From Murdochiella vaginalis (GTDB taxonomy: Bacteria; Bacillota; Clostridia; Tissierellales; Peptoniphilaceae): DNA of 64,000 nt. This document shows positions 19,088-27,413 of this stretch, in pieces. The DNA is taken from positions 744,001 to 808,000 of the forward strand of contig NZ_LT632322.1 in assembly GCF_900119705.1 (NCBI RefSeq), given 5' to 3'. Below the pieces are notes generated by a model. It saw nothing but the letters and a program-made list of their open reading frames with translations, searched no databases and was not told the DNA's origin. A program made the position numbers and the translations under genes. Within the stretch, counting starts at the first letter, position 1; each line of letters starts with the position of its first letter.

Positions 19088-20125
19088 ATGAGAAAAGAGC
19101 AGTCAATCGAGAAACGCTTTAGAGAGCGCCGCAAACGTCGCGCAGCTCTCCATCGTCGTCGTCACAAAACGAATGTGTTTCTCGGTATTTTTGCCGGCGT
19201 CTTTATTTTGTTATCTGGCAGTTTTGTTCTCCGTTATTTTATGAACAGCTCCAGCGCTGTCGATACGCATGCCGCGTTAGCAACTTCTGCACAACTCGTT
19301 TCCGATGCTCCGGTCTCTTCCAGCGAAAGCGCATCCGTTTCCGTAGAATACAAGACGCGTGCTGAAATTGAAGAACAGAAGCAGGAACGGCCGCAGAATA
19401 AAGAACAGCACGATGGCTATATCGATCGGTTGGATACCTTTTTACAGGTCAGCCGCGACACGACGATGTTCACGCGTGACTCCACAAAGTCTCATGTTGT
19501 AGCGCCGCTGGCGGCGGGAACGACAGTGGAGACCTACGGAACAAACGGCGAATGGACGAAAGTAGTCAGCAAAGGCCGCAGCGGCTATGTACGAAATGTC
19601 GATCTGGCGATGATCACAGATGCGACACTTTGCAAAACGGTGGAAGGCAAGGTAATTGTCAACGCGACCTATCGGCTTCCCGAAGAGTACGAAACGGTGT
19701 TTCATCCGGATGCTGAAGCGGGCCTGAAGGTGATGCTGGAGGCGATGCAGCGTGACGGTTTACAAGTGGAAGTAGCAACCACCTATCGCGGCGCGGCCGA
19801 AGAAAAGAAGGAACTCATTCTTCGCGGCAACCCTGCCAATGTTCCGCAACCGGGGCATACCGTATTTCAGACGGGTTACGGCGTACAGTTCAACGCGCCA
19901 AACACCGATCCGCGCATTGAAAATCATTTCGAAAACACCAAGCAATTTCAATGGCTGAAAGCTCATGCACAGGAGTACGGTTTTGTGTTGCGCTATCCGA
20001 AAGGAAGCGAGTCCATCACGGGGTATCGTGCCGATCCGACTATTTTCTACTATGTCGGGGTGGAAGATGCTTCTTTGATCAGCAATGAAGGATTGACCAT
20101 GGAAGTCTTCTACGGCGTCAACTAA
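19088..20125 (+). CDS. Membrane-anchored SH3b plus VanY-like protein, catalytic residues lost
   Basis: 345 residues. A very basic cytoplasmic start (about 12 Arg/Lys in residues 2-27) precedes one membrane segment (29-51). A polar linker, a bacterial SH3-like domain (about 120-175, GEWTKVVSKGRSGYVR) and a VanY/LAS-fold domain (about 190-345) follow. The VanY scaffold is clear: TTYRG, PGHTVFQTGYGVQF, WLKAHAQEYGFVLRYP and TGYRADPTIFYYVG. The usual zinc and catalytic residues of SEHQTGLAxD and EPWH are replaced: His by Phe260, Asp by Gln267, Glu by Asp316 and His by Ile319. D,D-carboxypeptidase activity is therefore unlikely; a peptidoglycan-binding or regulatory role outside the membrane is inferred. 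A terminator follows. Confidence 0.85.
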   Translation: MRKEQSIEKRFRERRKRRAALHRRRHKTNVFLGIFAGVFILLSGSFVLRYFMNSSSAVDTHAALATSAQLVSDAPVSSSESASVSVEYKTRAEIEEQKQERPQNKEQHDGYIDRLDTFLQVSRDTTMFTRDSTKSHVVAPLAAGTTVETYGTNGEWTKVVSKGRSGYVRNVDLAMITDATLCKTVEGKVIVNATYRLPEEYETVFHPDAEAGLKVMLEAMQRDGLQVEVATTYRGAAEEKKELILRGNPANVPQPGHTVFQTGYGVQFNAPNTDPRIENHFENTKQFQWLKAHAQEYGFVLRYPKGSESITGYRADPTIFYYVGVEDASLISNEGLTMEVFYGVN

Positions 20126-20139
20126 ATTCGGTAAGGTAG

Positions 20140-20176
20140 AGCCCGCGGGTAACGACGTTGCCGGCGGGCTTTTTTT
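20140..20176 (+). terminator. Terminator after the VanY-like gene
   Basis: AGCCCGC (20140-20146) pairs with GCGGGCT (20164-20170) around an inner AAC/GTT stem, with a T7 tail. It ends 44 nt before galE. Confidence 0.87.
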
Positions 20177-20219
20177 GCCAACGAGAATGTTTTTACCAAT
20201 GCGAATAGAAGGAGGAAGA

Positions 20220-21227
20220 ATGAACGTCTTAGTGAGTGGCGGTTTGGGCTACATCGGATCCCATACCGTTGTGGAACTGATGAAGCGCAAGCATAACGTG
20301 ATCGTGGTCGACAACTTGTATAATGCGGACGCGGACGTGCAGTTGCGCATCGAAAAAATCACCGGCAAGAAGCTGACGACATACGTTGCGGACTGCACCG
20401 ATGCCGAGGCGATGGAAAAGATCTTTTCCTCGCATCCTGTCGATTGCGTGATCCACTTTGCCGGCTATAAGGCGGTAGGGGAGTCGGTCGCGAAACCGCT
20501 CATGTATTATCACAACAATCTGCTGAGTACCATCGTCCTGTTGGAGGCCATGAAAAAACATCACGTGCGCCGCATGGTCTTCAGCTCATCGGCAACGGTC
20601 TATTCTTCCGAAAATCATAGTCCGTTTCGGGAGGAAATGGCTCTCGCGGCCACGAATCCCTATGGATGGACCAAATTGATGATTGAGCGCATTCTGATGG
20701 ACATGGCCAAGGCGGATCCGGAATTTTCAGCTATTCTGCTGCGCTATTTTAATCCCATCGGTGCGCATGATTCCGGTCTGCTCGGAGAACGTCCGGTGGG
20801 CATTCCGAATAACCTTTTGCCCTACATTTGCCAGGTGGCGGACGGCACGCGTGAGAAATTGAGCGTTTTCGGGGATGATTACGATACGCCCGACGGCACC
20901 GGGGTGCGCGACTACTTGCATGTTGTGGACCTGGCTTTGGGCCATGTGGCGGCATTGGAAAAAATGGCGGATCGTCCCGGCGCCCATGCATTCAATTTAG
21001 GGACCGGCAAGGGCACGAGCGTATTAGAATTGGTTCATGCCTTTGAGAAGGCAAATCATCTCACCATTCCCTACAGCATCGTGGGACGGCGAGCGGGCGA
21101 CATCGACACCGTGGTGGCGGACCCGTCCAAGGCAGAGCGCAAACTGGACTGGAAGGCGACGCACAGCATCGAAGAGGCGTGTGCATCGGCTTGGTATTTC
21201 CAGCAACACGTAAAGGACAGTCTGTAG
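20220..21227 (+). CDS. galE: UDP-glucose 4-epimerase
   Basis: 335 residues from the ATG at 20220 behind GAAGGAGGAAGA. It interconverts UDP-glucose and UDP-galactose with bound NAD, feeding galactose use and surface glycan synthesis. The Rossmann motif GGLGYIGSH is at 7-15. The catalytic region shows SSSATVYS and the YxxxK motif in NPYGWTKLMIER. Later landmarks NPIGAHDSGLLGE, PDGTGVRDYLHVVDLA and FNLGTGKGTSVLE match GalE closely. It stands alone between terminators, with no Leloir-pathway partner next to it. Confidence 0.95.
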   Translation: MNVLVSGGLGYIGSHTVVELMKRKHNVIVVDNLYNADADVQLRIEKITGKKLTTYVADCTDAEAMEKIFSSHPVDCVIHFAGYKAVGESVAKPLMYYHNNLLSTIVLLEAMKKHHVRRMVFSSSATVYSSENHSPFREEMALAATNPYGWTKLMIERILMDMAKADPEFSAILLRYFNPIGAHDSGLLGERPVGIPNNLLPYICQVADGTREKLSVFGDDYDTPDGTGVRDYLHVVDLALGHVAALEKMADRPGAHAFNLGTGKGTSVLELVHAFEKANHLTIPYSIVGRRAGDIDTVVADPSKAERKLDWKATHSIEEACASAWYFQQHVKDSL

Positions 21228-21272
21228 CTGCGGCAGAGTCTCAAGCCTCTGCGCCGAAAAACAAAGGAAATC

Positions 21273-21313
21273 AAAAAAGGAACTTCGCTTTTTCGGCGAG
21301 GTTCCTTTTTCGT
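21273..21313. terminator. Bidirectional terminator between galE and murJ
   Basis: AAAAAGGAAC and TTCGC (21274-21288) pair with GCGAG and GTTCCTTTTT (21296-21310). A-rich and T-rich flanks allow use by both convergent genes. Confidence 0.85.
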
Positions 21314-21341
21314 TGGAGATGGTCATTTTCGTTGGAGAATG

Positions 21342-22880
21342 TCAGTGACGACCAAGCGCTCTGCGTCGATGCAGCCGATGGTAAATCTGATTAACCAACT
21401 GGCGTACTTCAGGAATCTGTGCGAAGAGGATACAGATGAGATACACCATAGCTCCCACGAGAATGGTTAGCAGAAGTCGAAGCGTTTCGCTTCCCAACGG
21501 AAGACCGTGAAAGACAAACAAGGCAACCACTCCCATCAAAGCGGAAGCAACCGTAATTTTGGACACCGATTTGAAAAGGGAGCGGAACGCAAGACGTCCG
21601 GACTTTTTGCGCAGAACGGTTCCCAATATCACGGCACCGACAAGATTGCCGACCATGGTGGACGCGGCGAGCCCGTTTAAGCCAAAGAAATAGGACAAGA
21701 TAAAGTTCAAGGTAATGTCCACAGCCACCTGTACGGTGGAAATGAGAAGCGGCGTTTTCGTATCGTGTAAAGCATAAAAAGCACGAATAAAAATCTGGGA
21801 GCATAACAGCCCGATGAGCCCGGGCGTATACCAGAAGAGCGCGCCGGTGGTCAATAACGTCGAGGCGGCAGTGAATTGATCACGCTCATAGAAGAGGCGC
21901 ACAATGGGTTGGGCGAAGAGCATCATGCCCACGACGGCGGGAAGGATCAATACCATGCCATGCACGAGAGAATGGTGAATGACGCGCTTGAACGGCTGTA
22001 GATTCTCCTTTTGGGCAGCGCGTGACATGCCGGGATACGAGGCCGTTACGATGGAGACGATGACCACGCCTTGGACCATCATAAAGATCATGTTGGCGTA
22101 ATTGAGCGCCGATGCGCCGCCGTTTGGAACAATCGACGTAGCGATGGCTTTGTCCACGATGATGGAAATATCATTGACCAGGATGGAAAACATGGCCGGA
22201 ACGGCGATGGAGAGCGATTCACGAATGGCAGGGGAATTGGGCTTGAGCAATAGACGGTGCCGGTATCCGGCGTGGCGCAGCGCACGCGGGAAAAAGCTGT
22301 ACTGTATGGCGACAGCAAAAATACTGCCGACGGCAAGAAGCAGGAGATTTCCGGTTTTTGCCGTCAAATACGAAAAGAAGATCATCACAACATTCATGAT
22401 GATACCGGTCGTCGCAGGCGTTAAAAAGTTGTTGTAATTGTTCAAATAGCTGATGAAGGCGCCGTTAAACGCCGAAAAAAGAATACGAAACAGCACGATA
22501 CGCGTAAAGAGCACCGCTTGATTCAACTTTTCGCCTTCGAAGCCGGCGGCAACGAGATGCATAATTTGGGGCATGAACACGAATCCGACGCCGGAAATGA
22601 TGGCCGCGATGAGCACAAGTGTATTCGCCAGATTGGCCGTGAAGTAATCTGCCTCTTGCCGTCCACGTTTTGTCAGCACCTTGTTATACATGGGGATGAA
22701 GGTGGTCTGAATGGACATAAAGAGAAAGCTGAAGGCCATTGCCGTGATACTTTCGGAGACAACGTAAATATCCGTTACCATCCCGGTACCAAAAAATTTC
22801 GCGAAGCTCACTTCGCGAATGAGACCTGTCAATTTTGAGATGATGGTAATGACCATCAGTTGAAAGGTTACCGAACCCAT
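21342..22880 (-). CDS. murJ: Lipid II flippase MurJ / MviN family
   Basis: 512 residues with about fourteen hydrophobic segments. The N-terminus (VITIISKLTGLIREVSFAKFFGTGMVTDIY) is the MviN signature, with the conserved Arg in the GLIRE loop and the D in TDIY. This membrane protein flips lipid II across the membrane for peptidoglycan synthesis; alternative polysaccharide-type flippases share the fold. The start at 22880 is behind GGAGGAGCG. It is a single minus-strand gene, converging with galE. A possible extended -10 lies upstream on the minus strand (TGGTAGACT). Confidence 0.92.
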   Translation of the reverse strand: MGSVTFQLMVITIISKLTGLIREVSFAKFFGTGMVTDIYVVSESITAMAFSFLFMSIQTTFIPMYNKVLTKRGRQEADYFTANLANTLVLIAAIISGVGFVFMPQIMHLVAAGFEGEKLNQAVLFTRIVLFRILFSAFNGAFISYLNNYNNFLTPATTGIIMNVVMIFFSYLTAKTGNLLLLAVGSIFAVAIQYSFFPRALRHAGYRHRLLLKPNSPAIRESLSIAVPAMFSILVNDISIIVDKAIATSIVPNGGASALNYANMIFMMVQGVVIVSIVTASYPGMSRAAQKENLQPFKRVIHHSLVHGMVLILPAVVGMMLFAQPIVRLFYERDQFTAASTLLTTGALFWYTPGLIGLLCSQIFIRAFYALHDTKTPLLISTVQVAVDITLNFILSYFFGLNGLAASTMVGNLVGAVILGTVLRKKSGRLAFRSLFKSVSKITVASALMGVVALFVFHGLPLGSETLRLLLTILVGAMVYLICILFAQIPEVRQLVNQIYHRLHRRRALGRH

Positions 22881-23110
22881 ATCGCTCCTCCTGTAATCGG
22901 ATTCAGTCTACCATATTTTTTCTTTTCGTATCACTGCTCCCTCGCAATTCGTGTTTTCTTTCTCTCGGCGTACGTTTTCGCGCTACGGACAATTTCCTGC
23001 CCATGACTATACAGAAAGCGGTCGATCGTTTATAATAGCAGAGGTTGTTAAACCGATATCATTCTTTTCGCGGACAGAAGCCCTTACATAGTCCCTAATT
23101 ATAGAAAGGA

Positions 23111-23782
23111 ATGAATATGCAATCACAACATACGACTGTGGATCAAAGAAATGGATGGGCGGTGCAGAGTACATTGTTACAGCAACTTAAGGATGCAACG
23201 CGTATCCGCAACATTGTAAAAATTGGCGCATTGGGCGCTTTGGGTTTTGTTCTTATGGAGCTGTTTCAGCTTCCGATGCCCTTCGCCCCGGCTTTTATGA
23301 AAGTGGATTTCGGAGACGTTCCCGGCTTGATCGGCGGTTTCGCTATGGGACCGGTGGCGGGCTTCCTCATTCAGCTCATTAAAAATATTTTGAAATTATT
23401 TACGTCTGAGACCGTCGGCGTCGGCGAATTATCCAACCTGATCGTGGGCACCACCTTTGTGCTGGTTTCCTCCATCATCTATCGTCGTTCGCATACCAAA
23501 AAAGGCGCCATCATCAGTTTGATCGCCGGATCCTTAGCGATGAGCTGTGTGGCCGTTCTCTCCAATACGTTTTTTATCTTTCCGGCGTATGCTGCGGCGA
23601 TTCAGTTAGATTTGGATGTGCTGGCCACCCAGATTGGGGCAGCTAACGGGTTGGTGTCAAATTATATGACCTTGATGCTCTTTTCGGTCTTCCCGTTCAA
23701 TCTGGTGAAGACGTTCCTCGAGAGTGTCGTGACGTTCTTGCTCTATAAGCGCATTTCACCGATTCTCAAGCGCTGGTCATAG
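23111..23782 (+). CDS. ECF transporter substrate-binding (S) component, RibU-like
   Basis: 223 residues with about five to six hydrophobic segments. FQLPMPFAPAFMKVDFGDVPGLIGGFAMGP and LIKNILKLFTSETVGVGELSNL match the RibU (riboflavin) class of S components, which bind the vitamin and work with the shared EcfAA'T module. Riboflavin is the likely substrate, but related S components for other vitamins share this layout. The first 25 residues are polar. RBS AAAGGA. No FMN riboswitch (RFN) motif is seen in the 230 nt upstream, which weakens the riboflavin assignment somewhat. A possible -10 TATAAT is at 23031-23036. Confidence 0.8.
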   Translation: MNMQSQHTTVDQRNGWAVQSTLLQQLKDATRIRNIVKIGALGALGFVLMELFQLPMPFAPAFMKVDFGDVPGLIGGFAMGPVAGFLIQLIKNILKLFTSETVGVGELSNLIVGTTFVLVSSIIYRRSHTKKGAIISLIAGSLAMSCVAVLSNTFFIFPAYAAAIQLDLDVLATQIGAANGLVSNYMTLMLFSVFPFNLVKTFLESVVTFLLYKRISPILKRWS

Positions 23783-23847
23783 TCGCTTCGACGCGTCAAC
23801 ATACAGGGGATTGTGTGATCGAGAGCGCCTTTGCTTCGGAAAAAAGA

Positions 23848-23876
23848 TAGACCTCTCGCAGCAAGTGCATTACAAT
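23848..23876 (+). promoter_or_regulatory. Candidate promoter upstream of tsaE, immediately before a terminator
   Basis: TAGACC at 23848-23853, a 17-bp spacer and TACAAT at 23871-23876. The predicted start near 23883 lies just before the hairpin at 23888-23922. Confidence 0.4.
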
Positions 23877-23887
23877 AATGGTACAAG

Positions 23888-23922
23888 AAAAGAGGTTGCC
23901 CTGCGGGGCACCTTCTTTTTAT
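23888..23922 (+). terminator. Terminator between the RibU-like gene and tsaE
   Basis: GAGGTTGCCC pairs with GGGCACCTTC around a short loop (about 23891-23915), followed by TTTTTATT. It is about 105 nt after the RibU-like stop and about 95 nt before tsaE. Confidence 0.8.
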
Positions 23923-24016
23923 TGCTTAAGAATGGCATCGAAAACAGACTGAATTTCGGCCAAGCAGAATGCTAAAAATGCGCAAAAAAGAAACGCGCAG
24001 AAGAAGGAGTAAGCTC

Positions 24017-24430
24017 GTGTATATGGCTTCCAAACAAGCGATGCAGGAATGGAGTGAACGCTTTGCGCACACGCTGCGTCCGGGCGATGTCGTCTCTTTA
24101 GAGGGCACGTTGGGCGCGGGGAAAACGCAGCTGGTGCAGTGGATGGCGCAAGCGCTTGGTGCGGATCGTCCGGCCTCGTCTCCAACCTTCTCGCTGGTGA
24201 ATCACTACCGAACGTCGAAGGGAAGCCTCTATCATCTGGATCTCTACCGATTGGAGACCCCGCAGGAGCTGGAAGATATCGATTACGAGACGTATTTCTA
24301 TCCGGAAGAGGCCATCACGTTTTTGGAATGGGCTGAAAAGGCGGAGGAGTATCTTCCGCACGGTTTGATCCATGTGCAGATCATAGTGAAAGAGGGGGAA
24401 GCAAGGGAGGTGAACGTATGGCGAGACTGA
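24017..24430 (+). CDS. tsaE: tRNA t6A modification ATPase TsaE
   Basis: 137 residues from a GTG at 24017, which stands 7 nt after AAGGAG; the ATG two codons later is the alternative. The small P-loop protein shows LEGTLGAGKTQLVQWM, SSPTFSLVNHY, YHLDLYRLE and ITFLEWAEK, all standard TsaE motifs. It drives the threonylcarbamoyladenosine (t6A) synthesis cycle with TsaB and TsaD at tRNA position 37. All three genes lie here in succession, with tsaE overlapping the tsaB-rimI gene by 13 nt, so the complex is co-expressed. Confidence 0.94.
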   Translation: MYMASKQAMQEWSERFAHTLRPGDVVSLEGTLGAGKTQLVQWMAQALGADRPASSPTFSLVNHYRTSKGSLYHLDLYRLETPQELEDIDYETYFYPEEAITFLEWAEKAEEYLPHGLIHVQIIVKEGEAREVNVWRD

Positions 24431-25677
24431 TTGGAGCCGATACCTCCACGCGTGCAACGGGAGTAGCCATTGCCGAGACCGGCAAGCCGCTACGCACGAC
24501 GGTGGTGGAACAGGATCGCTTGCGAGCAGAGGAGCTCTTAAGCGTTATGGACGCCCTTTGTCGTGAAAGCGGATTGCAGGCAGCCGACGCCGATGCGTTT
24601 GTTGTAGGCATCGGACCCGGATCTTTCACCGGTCTTCGCATCGGCGTGACGATGATGAAGACCATGGCACAATTTACGAACCGCCCGATTTTAGGCGTAT
24701 CCACCTTGCAGGCGCTTGCGCATGCAGCCCATGTGCAACATCATGCCCATCTTTTTGTTCCCGTCATCGACGCGCGGGCCAACCGCCTCTTTGCGTCGGT
24801 TTATCGCACCGAACCGGACGGATCGCTGCAAAGCATCTTACCGGAAGGTTTATACACCGAAGAACAGCTGCAGAACTTTTTGCATCGCGAGCAAGAGCTT
24901 TTTGAAAAGGGACAAGAGGAAATTCCCTTTATTTGCTGGGCGGGAGCAGGTATCGCACGCCATTCGGCGCTTTCGGATGCCTTTTCTTCGCAAAAGTGCG
25001 TGGTGCTTTCCGATCCGGCAGCCTCATCGCCCATTGCAGCCATGATGGATATTGCTGCGGCCCGTTTTGCGAGGGGAGAAAGCGATGATGTCTTGCGCCT
25101 GGTGCCGAATTATCAACGCAAATCGCAGGCGGAATTGGATCGAGAGCGTCATGAGGATCCGGAACGTAAGAAGGCCCGCTGCAATGAACAAACGCTGCGC
25201 CTTCGCTGCATGACGGAAGAGGATCTGCCTATGATCCACCAGCTGGAACGGGAAGCGTTTCAAAAGGCCTGGTCTGCAAAACAGTTGAAGGACGAACTGA
25301 CGCATCCATGCAATACGGCATTGGTTGCGGAAACGGATCGCGGCATTCTGGGATACTCTTTTTCGTCCGATATTGCCGGAGAGGCCAGTCTCAACCGCAT
25401 TGCCGTGGCAAAGGAATATCGTCAATGCGGTATAGCCAAGCGCTTGATGGAGCGCTTTCTGGCCGATATTCAACAGGAAGGCGCCGAGGAGGCGTTTTTG
25501 GAAGTCAACGAGCGCAATGCTGCAGCCAAGGCCTTATATCAGTCATTCGGATTTGTCGTCGTAGGAAAACGCCATCAGTATTATGCAGAAGAAATGGCAG
25601 ATGCGCTGATTATGCGTTGCGTATTGCCGAAAAAGAAGGAAGGCGGGGAGGAATGCCATGCGGATTTTAGCCATTGA
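24418..25677 (+). CDS. Fusion of TsaB (t6A synthesis) and RimI (N-acetyltransferase)
   Basis: 419 residues with two domains. Residues 1 to about 235 are TsaB: IGADTSTRATGVAI, then GIGPGSFTGLRIGVT and VIDARANRLFASVY. TsaB is the non-catalytic partner of TsaD in the ASKHA fold. Residues about 258-410 are a GNAT domain of RimI type: LRCMTEEDLPMIHQLEREAF, acetyl-CoA loop VAKEYRQCGIAKRLM and EVNERNAAAKALYQSFGF. RimI acetylates the N-terminus of ribosomal protein S18. A charged linker joins the two. In many Firmicutes tsaB and rimI are adjacent genes, so fusion is a natural variant. The reading frame is continuous. Its end overlaps tsaD by 20 nt. Confidence 0.93.
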   Translation: MARLIGADTSTRATGVAIAETGKPLRTTVVEQDRLRAEELLSVMDALCRESGLQAADADAFVVGIGPGSFTGLRIGVTMMKTMAQFTNRPILGVSTLQALAHAAHVQHHAHLFVPVIDARANRLFASVYRTEPDGSLQSILPEGLYTEEQLQNFLHREQELFEKGQEEIPFICWAGAGIARHSALSDAFSSQKCVVLSDPAASSPIAAMMDIAAARFARGESDDVLRLVPNYQRKSQAELDRERHEDPERKKARCNEQTLRLRCMTEEDLPMIHQLEREAFQKAWSAKQLKDELTHPCNTALVAETDRGILGYSFSSDIAGEASLNRIAVAKEYRQCGIAKRLMERFLADIQQEGAEEAFLEVNERNAAAKALYQSFGFVVVGKRHQYYAEEMADALIMRCVLPKKKEGGEECHADFSH

Positions 25678-26665
25678 ATCTTCCTGTGACGAGACCAGCG
25701 TTGCCGTGCTGCGCGACGGACGAGAGATATGCAGTCAGATTATTTCTTCGCAGATCAAGGATCATGCGATCTTTGGCGGCGTGGTACCGGAAATTGCCTC
25801 ACGCAAACACCTGGAGGCCATCAATCCGCTCTTGGAGGCGGTGCTTCGGGAAGCCCATGTGCGGGCGGAGGAGTTAGATCTCATTGCGGTCACGCGGGGG
25901 CCGGGGCTTGTGGGAGCACTTTTAGTCGGCATTTCCGCTGCCAAGGCGATGGCCTATGTGCGCAACATTCCCATCGTCGGCGTGAATCATATGGAAGGCC
26001 ATCTTTGTGCCAATTATTTGGCGCATCCGGAACTGGAGCCACCCTTTCTCGGGCTGGTCGTCTCGGGCGGACACACCTATCTTTGTGTCGTAGAGGATTA
26101 TGCGCATTATGAAGTCGTCGGCTCGACGGTGGACGATGCGGCAGGGGAAAGCTTCGATAAAGTCTCCCGCGTTTTGGGACTGGGCTATCCCGGCGGACCG
26201 AAAATTCAACGCATCGCGGCACAGGGAAATCCGCAAGCCTTTGCCTTTCCCCGTGCGATGTCTTCGAAAGAAGACGGCTATGCATTCAGCTTTAGCGGAT
26301 TGAAGACGGCGGTTATCAATGAAGTGCATCATCGCGAGCAGCAGAATCTGCCCATTCCGGTGGCGGATATTGCGGCCTCGTTTCAACAGGCGGTGATTGA
26401 CGTGCTGGTTCAAAAAGCAGAGCATCTGTTGGAAGCCATGCCGAAGTACAAGACCTTTTGTCTGGCCGGTGGCGTTGCGGCGAATCGTCCGCTGCAGGAG
26501 GCACTTTCCGCCATGTGCGCGAAACACGATACGCGCTTTTTCGTCCCGCCGGCGGTGCTTTGCACGGATAACGCGGCCATGATCGGCTGCGCCGGCTATT
26601 ATCAATATCAGCAACGGGGCGCATCATCACTGGATTTTGCAGCCGATCCCGACTTAGGACTGTAG
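25658..26665 (+). CDS. tsaD: tRNA N6-adenosine threonylcarbamoyltransferase TsaD
   Basis: 335 residues. It transfers threonylcarbamoyl from TC-AMP to A37 of ANN-decoding tRNAs. The ASKHA fold shows LAIESSCDETSVAV at the start, the metal-binding HMEGHLCANY near residue 110, VVSGGHTYLC, and LAGGVAANRPLQ near the end. TDNAAMIGCAG is the closing motif. The ATG at 25658 has GGCGGGGAGG upstream within the tsaB-rimI end. Confidence 0.97.
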   Translation: MRILAIESSCDETSVAVLRDGREICSQIISSQIKDHAIFGGVVPEIASRKHLEAINPLLEAVLREAHVRAEELDLIAVTRGPGLVGALLVGISAAKAMAYVRNIPIVGVNHMEGHLCANYLAHPELEPPFLGLVVSGGHTYLCVVEDYAHYEVVGSTVDDAAGESFDKVSRVLGLGYPGGPKIQRIAAQGNPQAFAFPRAMSSKEDGYAFSFSGLKTAVINEVHHREQQNLPIPVADIAASFQQAVIDVLVQKAEHLLEAMPKYKTFCLAGGVAANRPLQEALSAMCAKHDTRFFVPPAVLCTDNAAMIGCAGYYQYQQRGASSLDFAADPDLGL

Positions 26666-26682
26666 GAAAGAGAGGAGAAATC

Positions 26683-27405
26683 ATGCACGCCTTAATGGAT
26701 TTACATACGCATACGCTGGCCAGCGTTCATGCCTATTCTACATTGACGGAAAATGCCCGCGAGGCGAAGAAGAACGGCCTGGAAATACTGGGTATGTCCG
26801 ATCACGGCTACGGAATGCCCAACACAACGTTGCCGGTATATTGGATGAATCTGTCGGTTATTCCGCCATATCTGGAAGGGGTGCGCATTTTACGCGGCAT
26901 TGAAATGAATATCTGCGATATGCAGGGCTCTCTTTTCGAGGAAGATGTCATCGGCAAAACGGATTACATCATCGCTTCCCTTCATGGCAATATTTTTGAT
27001 TTTGGAAAAACGCGTGCTACGGATTTTACGTCGGTGTATGTAAAGGCGATGGAGCGCTATCCGGAAATCAATATTCTCGGGCATCCGGACGATGCGCGCT
27101 ATCCCATAGATTACGAAGTGTTGGTGAAAGCCTGCAAGGAACACAATGTTGCCATGGAAGTCAATTGCTCTTCTTTGGATCCCAACAGCTTTCGCAAGAA
27201 TGCAGAGGAGAATCAGCGTTGCTACATTCCTCTTTGCAAGGCTTATGAAGTACCCATTATCATCGACAGCGATGCGCATATGAGTACAGCGGTCGGCGAT
27301 TTTACGGCGGCGGAAGAGCTGTTAAAAGAGTTGGATTTTCCGGAGGAGCTCATCATCAACACATCCTGGGATAAGCTGGAGAATCTTCTGGGCTACACCA
27401 TTTAG
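26683..27405 (+). CDS. PHP-domain phosphatase/hydrolase, YcdX-like
   Basis: 240 residues forming one PHP domain. The metal-binding residues are present in order: MDLHTHT, SDHGYG, RGIEMNICD, IASLHG, LGHPDD and IIDSDAHMS. The YcdX-like group hydrolyses phosphate esters with several metal ions; the natural substrate is not assigned. It lies 17 nt after tsaD and 8 nt before pcrA, so it is probably part of the same operon. RBS AGAGAGGAG. Confidence 0.9.
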   Translation: MHALMDLHTHTLASVHAYSTLTENAREAKKNGLEILGMSDHGYGMPNTTLPVYWMNLSVIPPYLEGVRILRGIEMNICDMQGSLFEEDVIGKTDYIIASLHGNIFDFGKTRATDFTSVYVKAMERYPEINILGHPDDARYPIDYEVLVKACKEHNVAMEVNCSSLDPNSFRKNAEENQRCYIPLCKAYEVPIIIDSDAHMSTAVGDFTAAEELLKELDFPEELIINTSWDKLENLLGYTI

Positions 27406-27413
27406 GAGAAGGT

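Noticed and set aside
18831-19091. Small open frame of 86 codons before the VanY-like gene
   Set aside because: It crosses the consensus promoter at 18954-18982 and has no ribosome site.
22881-23110. FMN riboswitch upstream of the RibU-like gene
   Set aside because: None of the conserved RFN element sequences could be found in the interval.
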